DNA of 64,000 nucleotides from Mortierella sp. BCC40632. Lineage: Eukaryota; Mortierellomycota; Mortierellomycetes; Mortierellales; Mortierellaceae. The notes beneath the pieces are model-generated. The model had not been told where the DNA came from. It worked only from the letters and a program-made list of their open reading frames with translations, and made no database searches. The position numbers and the translations under genes are program-made. The stretch lies in the NCBI GenBank assembly GCA_011634665.1, contig WAEK01000009.1:1169501-1233500 (forward strand), written 5' to 3'. Positions 46,698 through 55,978 of the stretch are shown one piece after another (within the stretch, counting starts at the first letter, position 1; each line of letters starts with the position of its first letter).

Positions 46698-49600
46698 GGT
46701 GTGAAAAGACAGGTGCAAAAGCTCTTTCTCTTTCTCTCTCTTAGTACGTGGTTATTGCGGCTCAAGGCTCTTTCTTCTCAGTTGTCTCTTTGGGAATGAG
46801 TTGAGAAAGAGAGAGAGAAGAAGATGAATGTCAGGGATCCCGAAGAATGGTAAGACAACAAAGGATTGATTTGTAATGTCTAACCACAACTACGCAATTT
46901 CGATTTCGATTTGGTGACTGTTCCTCCCTTCCCTGGTCCCAGAGAGTGGGACAGAACGATCGATCCAGCCAGCCTCTGTCCCTTGTCCTGTCCCTGTCCC
47001 CAGGACAGAACAGACGGCACGCACGCCTGGCTCGTTGGTGATGGATCGTGATCCACGCTTTATGGATATGAGGTTCATATTACCTCCTGTGAGCTCGCTC
47101 ACTGTCATTGCTTATGTCGCTCCATCAATAACTTATCATGGACTAGTGGCATTCTACCCATCGGGACCAGACTGTTCCATCAACAATAGATTCTTCATTC
47201 CATCCCTCGTCCTTCACTACCACAAAACCGAGCTAAAAAAGAGGACTGGAAAAACCCGCGATTGGATCATGAGCTGGTTGTCTGGAAGTAAACCCGTAAT
47301 TGCGAGATGGAGCCCAGCATCAGTGTTGCGCATTTAGAATGCAGCGAACGCCCAGTTTAACCTTGGCGAACAAGTGTTTTGGGCGAGCAGGAGAGCTATG
47401 GGTAAAAAAAAAAAAAAAAAAAAAATGAAATTGGACAAGGGATGGATGATTGTGCCCTAAAAAGTGCCAAACCTTATCCACCCGCCATTGCGCACTAGAC
47501 CTACGATGAACCATCAGCAAAAGGCCGTTAACTGGATGTTCTCGCAAAGCTCCGTTCTTTGTTCCGACCAGGCAACCAGCTTCTCTGTACACTCTCTCCT
47601 GGTTAGGTTATATAATCAATCAATGAACCACCCCATGGTCTCCACCGTGTTGTTCTTGCGCCTCTATTTTTTTTTTTTTTTTTTGCTATTGCTGCTGCTG
47701 CTGCTGTTACCTTTCTCCTGCATTGCCTCCGCCCCCTCTATTATCTTCGGTCTCTTTCTCTTTCCTCTCCCCTACGGCAATGAAATTCTAGGCCTCCTTT
47801 TCTTCCACTCTTTCTGGAAGAGAGACCCTTTTCCTACAGAATCTACTGGGGTGAAAGATAAAAAAAAAAAAAAAGGGTGTGGATGGGGTGCCAACTTCTC
47901 AGGGATGCAGGGCATTCGCCGGCCATTGACCTGTCTCTTAAGAACGTGAGCACCGCTGTACAGTGTCAAAGGTCGCTGCCTGTTTTCCCGGAGTATACGC
48001 TATTTCCAGCATGGACCAAGTGTCGGCATGTGGGCTCTCAGGGCTCACTGGAACTCTCTTGCACACCCACTCGTTCATAGATGACGCCCCGCGCCAGTGG
48101 AGCCAACTCGAGCCTTTACCAGAGATGGCCGCCCGGAAGGGGCACCAGTAGGCCCCATTGGATGCGCCCTATTCGATAGTTGATTGCCATCAAAAAAAAA
48201 AAAGTCAACTCAGCTCAGCTCTGGAATGAACTCTCTCCTTTCTCCTTCCTCCGCCCTTCTCGACAGAACATACAACACTTGAGTGAGCCATCGTGACAAG
48301 GACTACGAGAGCCAGGGACTACGGCTTCACTTTTACCGGTACACATTTCACGTCCCTTTCCTTTTTCCTCTCTCGACTGTCGCTGTGTATGTTCACACAC
48401 ACAGGTACACAATCAAGACGCCTCTTCTCTCGTACTCACACATACGCTCTTTCTTTTCCTTTCTGTTCCGTTCTTTAAAAATGTGTTCGACAGTGGCGTG
48501 GCGCTCGATCGATATCGATGAGCCGTCTGCCATGCATTGCCAGTTGGAGCCATGGGATCCTCTTCTCCTTCCTCCCTCGGGGATGGATGTATTCAGCTCC
48601 CCTTTGATATTCCTTGCTGCAGGACATCTCGCCCCCCTCCCCTTGCTACTCTCGATTGGAATTGTGTAAAATGTGTTGCACCAGTCCGAAAGGTTGGTCC
48701 GAGATGGTTGTTTGAAACGGACCGCTGTTGCTGCATCGGGTAACAGTCAGAAGCCCGCCAACATATGGCTTTGGTAGGCACGTTAGTCCCCGTCCTCTAT
48801 GTCCGTCCTGGACATTGATATTCCTCGTTCTATTTCTGTCCGAGGAGCAGGAGCAGGAGGAAAGAAGAAGAGGCAAGTAGCAGACGCGTGCAAAGCAAGG
48901 CGCGACGTGAAGCATCCAAGGAGAGCTCACCAGAAGCAGCTTCAACAAAAAGTGCACTAGCCCATCAACAGCGTCAGCCCATGTCAAGGTATTCATGGCC
49001 ACACAAACAACCACAGCCCGTCCAACCGGAAAAAGAGAATGGGAGAAAGAGGCGAGGCAGAGAGAGAAGAGAGGGGGGGGCGAAAAAAAAAAAAAAAATG
49101 GACACGCTGAGATATAGGCGCATGCAACCCACTGTCGGTCGCAATGGCTACAGATCATTGGCTACGACTAAGGCCATGCCGTGCCATGTCGTTGCCATAT
49201 GCTGCTGTTCTATTCTGGACACAGTCTGAACCCGCCCGCGGGGAGAATATGTATTCCAGCTAGCTTCCTTCGGTGCTGTCTTTTTCTTTGGCCCTCTGGC
49301 GCTCTCTCTCTCTCCTTTTTTTTTTTTTGTCTCCCTTACTCCATTCTCTTTTTCTTCTTCTTCCTCTTTTCTTTCTTTCTTTTCTTCCTCTCTCTTTTTG
49401 ACCGTCGTCCTCCGTACTTGACCCATTCCACGTCGTGAGCGTCCCTTCTCTTCTTCCGTTGTTACGCACCCACCCGCTGCATTCTACTGTACACCTCCTC
49501 CTTCCTCCTGCCTTTTATTTCCCTCCTTGACCTTTCTCAGCCTCATCACCACTCCACTCTATCTCGGCCAGATACTCCTCGTCCCCCCCCCTCCTCTCGT

Positions 49601-49747
49601 TTTATCCTAACCATTTCTATCCTTCACTGCCCCGAAGACCCCTGCAGTCGCCATCGTCATCACCATCCATCTTCCCTCACACGACCACACCAGCGGGAAC
49701 TCCTCTCCACCGTCTCCCCTGCCTCCACTATCTCGTTCTCCCGGCAT

Positions 49748-49750
<3 letters not shown>

Positions 49751-49801
<51 letters not shown>
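49751..49801. repeat. (TC)n microsatellite
   Basis: About 25 uninterrupted CT units in the leader region. Confidence 0.95.
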
Positions 49802-49804
<3 letters not shown>

Positions 49805-49985
49805 TCTTCCTCTTTTCCTTTTTTCCTCTCCTTCTCTCTCCTATATACTTTCTCCAGTCATTGTCCCCTGTTGTGTCCCATAAAAGAGTATATTGCTTCA
49901 ACCAGCGCCAGCCAACTGCCCTGCTTCGCTGCATCGAAATCGGAAGAAAAAAAACACACACCACGGAGAGAGAACGTTCTCACCT

Positions 49986-50007
49986 TCCAATTGTCTAGAC
50001 AATTGGA
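49986..50007. repeat. 22-bp perfect palindrome
   Basis: The sequence tccaattgtct followed by its exact reverse complement has no spacer. It contains tctaga at its centre and caatt in each arm. It could be a dimeric transcription-factor site or chance. Confidence 0.8.
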
Positions 50008-50639
50008 GCCACAAAGACAGCTCGACGTAGCCCAAGGTGAGTAGTGAGAGAGGGTCTATTTGGTTAATTGCTTGTGTCATCAGACATGGCGTAGATAGGC
50101 CCTTCTTCCTCGACGACTCTATCCGAGCTGCATTTGACCTGGCCACATCCAGACAACCTGTCTGCCATCCGACCAATAGGACGGTAGCCTAGGCTACTCG
50201 CCCTTCAGAACCACAACTCTAAACATCCAGGCCTTGATGTGCGGCCCGAGAGTCGAGTTTTTTTTTTTTTTTTTTTTTTTTTTTCTGTGCTCTGTGTTCT
50301 TCCACAGGATGGATCCCTTTAATTCGATTCCTCCCTTTGCATCTCCCTTCTCTTTCTTCTCCTCGATTCCATCCTCCCACCTTTTTTTTTTACTGCACTT
50401 TCCTCTCTCTGTCCACCTCTCCCTCTGTCCCCCATCCCCCTTTCCCATCTTCCACACACATACACACTCACTCGCTCGCTCGCTCACCCAAATTCAGATA
50501 CACTCACACTTAACACTCTTAAAAGGACCCCAGTTGAACTGGAGATACTTTCTGGTAGAACACTTTAGACCAGACTCGCCGTACCCTCAGGACTAACCAC
50601 TTCTCTCGTTCTTCTTTAATACCTCGATGAGATAGTATC

Positions 50640-50644
<5 letters not shown>

Positions 50645-50687
<43 letters not shown>
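50645..50687. repeat. (CT)n microsatellite
   Basis: About 20 CT units, 170 bp upstream of the acidic secreted protein gene. Confidence 0.95.
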
Positions 50688-50690
<3 letters not shown>

Positions 50691-50859
50691 ACAGCCCACG
50701 ATTATTTTTTGTCCGCTTTACATTTTCAACTTACCAACTCGTCAACCTCCCTCTCTTCCCAACCCTCGCCAACCCCTCACACTTCCCAACCTCCACTCTC
50801 TCAATCTACCCTAACCCCGACCTCGCCCTCAGACCTAGACCCAACACTACAGGACCAAT

Positions 50860-51825
50860 ATGAGGCATCCAAGGAGTTCGACATACCTTGCCTTGATCAC
50901 TTTTGTTCTCCACTGTCTCGTCCTCACCCAGGGACGAGCCCTGGATCAGGTTGCTGCGGGCGAGGGGACAAAGATCGTTGACCGTTCAGATTCGCCCTCT
51001 CTCGTCAGAACAGAGTCCCACACCGAACGATTGCCCAGCCTTCGCCAACGTCGCAGGAGTCTCTTTTCCCATATCAACGACGACCGAGCAATCGACCATG
51101 GTAAAAATCACAAGGACAAGGAAGACGAGGAAGAGATTGAAGTGATTCGGTTGCTTGTCCGCAAACCACTATTGGGCTCTCGCAAGACAACAACAACAAC
51201 CACAAAAACACCAACCAATGCCAAATCCAAAGCCAAAGAGATGCAGGGCGATTCCTATCGTGTGACACCCAACCAGGAGCCCATCCTAAGCAACGACAAC
51301 AACGATGCAGATGACTATGTCGAGGAGGACCACCAGAGAGGTGACCATGATGTACGGACGGTGATTGAACCCCGATATCCCTCAATTGACCTGTTTGAGG
51401 ACGATGAAGACGATGAGGTCTTTGCACTGAGCGAAGGTCAAGATGGCGTTCTTCGCAAGGCCTCAACCACAGATGCTACAGACAATACTAGCTCAACAAA
51501 CAACGGAGAAGAGCCGGAGTCACAGGTCTGGATGGTCGATGAATGGGAGGAAGATCTGGAAGGTGACATGGATGAGTTGATCGATTGGGCCGAAGACGAA
51601 GACGAAAACTTTATGGCCAAGGCTCTTCCTGGGATCATCCTGGACAGGAACATGCATCGTGAGAAGGATGGCGTTCAGACCGGTCAGGCGGATTCGTCGG
51701 TGTTGCGAGTCAAGATCATGGGCAACCACAGACTCAGGGACCAAAATTCGATCCGCAACTTACTCCAGGGCGAAGAGGACTCACGCCGGTTCCAGCGCTA
51801 CTTTTCCAAGTCCTGGCTCTTTTAA
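50860..51825 (+). CDS. Acidic secreted or lumenal protein, unknown family
   Basis: Intronless, 321 residues. The first ~27 residues form a signal peptide (STYLALITFVLHCLVLTQGRA with AxA-like cleavage context). The mature chain is highly acidic and mostly disordered: KDKEDEEEIEVIRLL, a Thr/Lys-rich run, DLFEDDEDDEVFALSEG, WMVDEWEEDLEGDMDELIDW, and a more ordered tail with FQRYFSKSWLF. There are almost no cysteines. I recognise no domain. Dibasic and arginine-rich sites (LRQRRRSLF) could be processing sites. It might be a secreted or ER/Golgi-lumen acidic protein; no function is claimed. Confidence 0.65.
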   Translation: MRHPRSSTYLALITFVLHCLVLTQGRALDQVAAGEGTKIVDRSDSPSLVRTESHTERLPSLRQRRRSLFSHINDDRAIDHGKNHKDKEDEEEIEVIRLLVRKPLLGSRKTTTTTTKTPTNAKSKAKEMQGDSYRVTPNQEPILSNDNNDADDYVEEDHQRGDHDVRTVIEPRYPSIDLFEDDEDDEVFALSEGQDGVLRKASTTDATDNTSSTNNGEEPESQVWMVDEWEEDLEGDMDELIDWAEDEDENFMAKALPGIILDRNMHREKDGVQTGQADSSVLRVKIMGNHRLRDQNSIRNLLQGEEDSRRFQRYFSKSWLF

Positions 51826-52394
51826 GCATTGCTCCTGGATATTGGTTCGTCTAGACAGGAATAGGAAGTAGACTACTGTGGTCTCTCTCCTCCCCTTTTT
51901 TTTCCCTTCTCTAGCGCGCCTTGTTTTCCCTTGATGTTCTCACGAAGGTGGATGGGAGGGAGCAAAAGGAAGTGGAGGAAGTCTAAGGTCTCGCGAGCAC
52001 AAGATACACGCCGCATTTGCTTGGGTTGGTGAAGATAATCCGCCAATCTGCACCTATGCTTCTGGACATTCTACTGCAACTCGCTCTTTTTCCCCCCCCT
52101 TCCTTGTTTGTCTTTCTCCTTCTCCTCCTCCCACCCCCCTCTCCATCTCCCTGTTGTTATTTCTTCTTACTGCAAGCTCGTTTCGCTCCCTACCCCCAGG
52201 AAGCGTCCGAGCGAGCAAAGCCCTCACACTGTAAATATCCATCTGGGTTTTTTCTTTGGCCTTTTGTAAAATCCGATTTCTTCTATAATGTTGGTTCCTC
52301 AATATTTCCCCTTTCCTCTCCTTTCTCACCAAGAAACATCTCCAACGATCTTGTTCGCATCGTTACTGGTTGTCACCCAGGGTTTCGTCCTGAG

Positions 52395-52397
<3 letters not shown>

Positions 52398-52436
<39 letters not shown>
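52398..52436. repeat. (GA)n microsatellite
   Basis: About 19 GA units. Confidence 0.95.
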
Positions 52437-52439
<3 letters not shown>

Positions 52440-52881
52440 ACCTCCGAAAGACTCTTTCCTTGGTAAACCTCCCTTGTATTGCCCTATCTTTACTGTTGTG
52501 TCCAGGCCTTGTTATTTTACAAAGGTCCAAAGACTCAGCCCAAAAACACTTGCTTACTCTGCATTTGATAACATTGGATAGACATGGTTTTAAAGCAGGG
52601 GGGAAGGAAAAGGAGAGGGGTTTTGAAACCACAGGGATTTAGGCATAACAGTTTGTTCGTTTGCTTTAAAAAAAAAAAAAAAAAAAAAAAAATACTTTGA
52701 CGCTTGCTTTAAGCGTTCCTGTTATGGCTGGATCCATGGTACCTCTCCTCCTCCTCTATCACTTTATCTTCAATTATATTCCTCTGTCATGACGTTCTTT
52801 TTTTTTTTTTTTTTTTGCGAAGAATAAAACAATATATATTCAATAATAGCAACAAACAAAGACAATGATGCTACTTGGCCA

Positions 52882-52883
<2 letters not shown>

Positions 52884-52926
<43 letters not shown>
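52884..52926. repeat. (CT)n microsatellite
   Basis: About 21 CT units. Confidence 0.95.
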
Positions 52927-52929
<3 letters not shown>

Positions 52930-53199
52930 TCCAAACTCTCCTCGGCTTTCAACTCTCCCCTCCCTTCTTCCCCTCTGGGGATTGGAATCAGAATTGATTT
53001 GGGAGTTTTTTTTTTCCTTATTTGATCTTTTAAGTATAGAGACTGCGACCCTATAAACGCTTCTCTCTTTTATAACCTATTCAAACCCCCTATAGAGCCA
53101 CCCCTGCAGCGCGTTGCCTGACTACCTCTTTTGCCCAATCCTATCAACCGATCCCATCCACATTGAAAAAAAGACCGAAGTTAACTAAGAGGGGTTTAA

Positions 53200-53353
53200 C
53201 AATAATTGGCTTGTGGCAGCCAAGTGTTCATAGCGACGTTGCTTTTTGATCCTTCGATGTCGGCTCTTCATATCATACTGAAGTAGAATTCAGTAAGCGT
53301 TGCATTGTTCACCCACTATTAGGGAATGTGAGCTGGGTTTAGACCGTCGTGAG
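53200..53353 (+). pseudogene. Decayed 28S/25S rRNA gene fragment
   Basis: The + strand carries, in order, ggcttgtggcagccaag, catagcgacgttgctttttg, atccttcgatgtcggctctt, tagaattcagtaagcgttg, ttgttcacccacta and gagctgggtttagaccgtcg. These are landmark segments of the nuclear LSU rRNA 3' part (the peptidyl-transferase-adjacent region). The match stops abruptly after ccgtcgtgag. Against the conserved eukaryotic sequence as I know it, differences are few and mostly at CpG dinucleotides changed to TpG or CpA. It is about 150 bp, so it is a fossil insertion and not a functional rRNA gene. Confidence 0.85.
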
Positions 53354-53427
53354 GTTTCAAGATCGAATCTGAACTACCCACTTACCACAAAGGCCAGTAA
53401 TACATGTAGGGAGTCTGATTTCAGGAA

Positions 53428-55193
53428 CTACTTCAGCTGCGCCTCATGTGATGGTAGCCAGATTCGGCGCAAAATAGATCGGCCTGCTCCTAGGACATCG
53501 TCGCACCTGCGCAAGGTATAAAAATCCAACGCCAATTCCCGCCCTTCTGCAATGATAGGATAATGGTTGCTAATGTCAACCCCTCGCTGCTCCAAATCCA
53601 GGAGAGTAGCTCCATTGAGTTGGACTGACTTTTGCTGCTGCTGAAGGCACATCGCATCAGACGAAGTAGTAGTCTTAAACTCGTACACTGCAATCTCGTT
53701 CTTCCAGGTGTGATCGGCATATACTCTTACGCTTAAATCCACTTTTCTGCCGCAGATGTACTTGGTTGTCAAGCAGAACTCTTCTTCAACCATGGCACGG
53801 AAATCTTCAGCAGCGGCCGATATCACCTCTCCTCTACTAAAGACACATGAATGAAACTAGATTAATTAGTCAGTCGGTAAACGCATTGCTCTTAGTGCAT
53901 TTTTGAATTCAACCTACGGTATGACACGGATAAAACTGCCTTGAAAAAGCAAATTCAAAATGCTGCTCCACACAAGAGACAAAGACGTGCTCAGAGTGAG
54001 GTGGTTCGAGTTGCTTGTTCTCCAATAGCGAACAGATATGATTCACGGCCTTCAATGCGGTCATAGTCGCTTTCTGTTCCTTGTTCTTGGGGGGACCATC
54101 TCTCGCTGACTTTGCGAGTAACTCTCAGACCTTGACCTGCAGTCCCACTGATGTTATCTCCGCTAGTGAATCGTTATCTTGATCGGGTGCTAGTGCGTTC
54201 AGTATCTCTTCTAGCAACGCTTCGACGGTTGGGAGCCTTGAAGAGAGTGATGGCACTAATGACTCAGTCTTGATCCTGGGTGAGAGCGTGAACCCTTGTG
54301 CTGCTGGTGAAATCGTGCTGATAATACCAGATAGAACAGTGCTGTATATGCAACGTTTTCGTTAGCGATAAATACGGTTTTAAGAAGACATGTAAACAAT
54401 CATTAAAACTTTTACTTACAGCGTGTCCTTGTTGGTCTCATTTTTTGATTCAAGATGGGCATGGGCGCTCTTGAACATCTCACCAAAATTGGAGGATGCG
54501 AAAGACCGCGGAGCCTCAGGAAGGGATGCTGTTTCCCTTCGTGTCTATGGATGCATAGACTGTGAGGTTTTGATCGAGGTATGTGCCATGGATAGTGAGG
54601 GCAAGATCATGCTTCACGAACCTTCTTGAACATGTAGTTGATAAGGTCATAGAATGGGGTGGCTTGCGCTCTCCTGAGTTCGACCTCAATGATCTGTGTA
54701 TTGTTGCTAACGAAAGAACAAGTAACGATCAATATTATAACGGGACTTCGGTTGCAATAGAGCTACCTTCGTCGTCTTTCTCCCTCTCAATGTCGCTCAA
54801 GTCCTTAATTATGTCCAAGCGCCGCCTGCGTTGTTGCCGTTCCAGTGTTTTGAATGAGTTTCGGTCGATGGATTCACTTGCATATGGCTCCGCACCCTCC
54901 ACCAACTTGGCTGCCGTCCTCATTGCTGAGTTCTGTGTACGATGGTCTAGCCAGAACTGATGCGACTTGTTGGTCCTCCAGGCTTCAAACGAAATCCGAA
55001 AAGTATTCACACAGTCCAGACAGAAGTCACCTTTCTCCAACAGACGAGAGTAACGCTGATATTCGTCTTGAGAGTGATGACCGCCTGCTCTGAACTTATC
55101 AAAATAGAGCTCTGGTGAAATCCCGTCGCCGCTGCGGATCCAGTGCAACTCTTCATCAGAAAAGATAATTGGAGAGCTCTTCGTCCGCGGCAT
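53428..55193 (-). pseudogene. Broken gene with PD-(D/E)XK-like C-terminus
   Basis: A multi-exon minus-strand gene can be followed from ATG 55193 (PRTKSSPIIFSDEELHWIR, with a basic helix FKTLERQQRRRRLDIIKDL) through 54690-54430, about 54330-53920, and a last exon around 53840-53428. The last exon has GRKVDLSVRV followed by EIAVYEFK, an Asp...Glu-x-Lys spacing that fits a PD-(D/E)XK nuclease core, then KSVQLNGATLLDLEQRG, HYPIIAEGRELALDFYTLRR and LGAGRSILRRIW. Two breaks are visible: an in-frame TGA at 54127-54125 within the third block, possibly a CpG decay of an Arg codon, and a frame shift near 54630 in the second block. A second, more degraded copy lies at 18330-18600. The nuclease assignment is tentative; that it is a repeated, decaying family is well supported. 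Confidence 0.6.
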
Positions 55194-55569
55194 TCTATCT
55201 AGTGCAGTAACGAAGGGGCACATTAATCGACGACCTGTGCTGAACAATTAACAAAAGATATCAAAGGTTTGAAAGCTAACATGCCAGCTAGCACACAAGA
55301 GCCAAGAGAGTAAATTCAACTTTGAGCAACTACCACAATCGAACTGATTGTGTAGGCCAAGGATGAAATGCGCCAAAAGGCCGGAGTGGTTTTTACAAGA
55401 TGCTCCCATGACAAAACGTCACAGTGGCACGGAGTGCTGTGATGTCTGGGGCCAATAGAGATGAGCCTCCTATGACTCTACCTTCTGCTGAGATGAGTTC
55501 ATATTACCTTCGCAATAACAACAGAGGGCGAGTGAGGGCGAGTGAGAACAAGAGAGAAAGTGCGATGGT

Positions 55570-55581
55570 GAGAGAGAGAGA

Positions 55582-55668
<87 letters not shown>

Positions 55669-55723
55669 TGTGTGTGTGTGTGTGTGTGTGTGGATGGATG
55701 GATGGATGGATGGATGGATGGAT
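55570..55723. repeat. Compound (AG)n-(TG)n-(GGAT)n microsatellite
   Basis: About 48 AG units pass directly into about 13 TG units and then about eight GGAT units. The array ends about 80 bp before the left end of the Fanzor element. Confidence 0.95.
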
Positions 55724-55802
55724 GAGGTGTGAGAGAACGATGGAGTGGAGCATCAAAAGATGGGCGCAGCACAGGAGCAAACAAGCCACCGATTTCTTAC
55801 TA

Positions 55803-55848
55803 CAGTCCGGCGTCAAAAGGTGTACAAAAATTGTACAGCTTTTGACAC
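55803..55848 (+). repeat. Left terminal inverted repeat, also a hairpin
   Basis: Begins CAGTCCGG. From 55812 to 55846 it is itself an imperfect palindrome: gtcaaaag, one unpaired G, tgtacaa, an AAA loop, then ttgtaca, G, cttttgac. The AAA loop matches the reverse complement of the right-end TTT loop, so the two ends are inverted copies and not direct copies. Confidence 0.88.
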
Positions 55849-55978
55849 CCTCTCCAACAAACTGATTGGCTACGAAATTAAGCTAACTTCGTGACGCCAC
55901 TTTTAATACAAAATACAGCTTGCTCTAGCTCTATCTGTGTAGGAGACACTCGTCTTCTTATTCACACCGTCCGTCACC

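Larger units (their letters stand above)
46698..50859. other. Long gene-poor region with CT-rich leader
   Basis: More than 4 kb without a gene I can support. It contains many poly-A/T runs, CT microsatellites at 49751-49801 and 50645-50687, a (CTG)n stretch near 47692-47706, and a 22-bp perfect palindrome at 49986-50007. From about 49450 the + strand is strongly pyrimidine-rich, typical here of a promoter and long 5' leader for the gene at 50860. Confidence 0.5.
51826..53199. other. Gene-free region with microsatellites
   Basis: Contains (AG)n at 52398-52436, poly-A at 52667-52692, poly-T at 52799-52816 and (CT)n at 52884-52926. No supported gene. Confidence 0.55.

Noticed and set aside
55470..55816. 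ORFs with Ser/Leu and His/Pro/Ser repeats over the compound microsatellite
   Set aside because: Pure translations of AG/TG/GGAT repeats.
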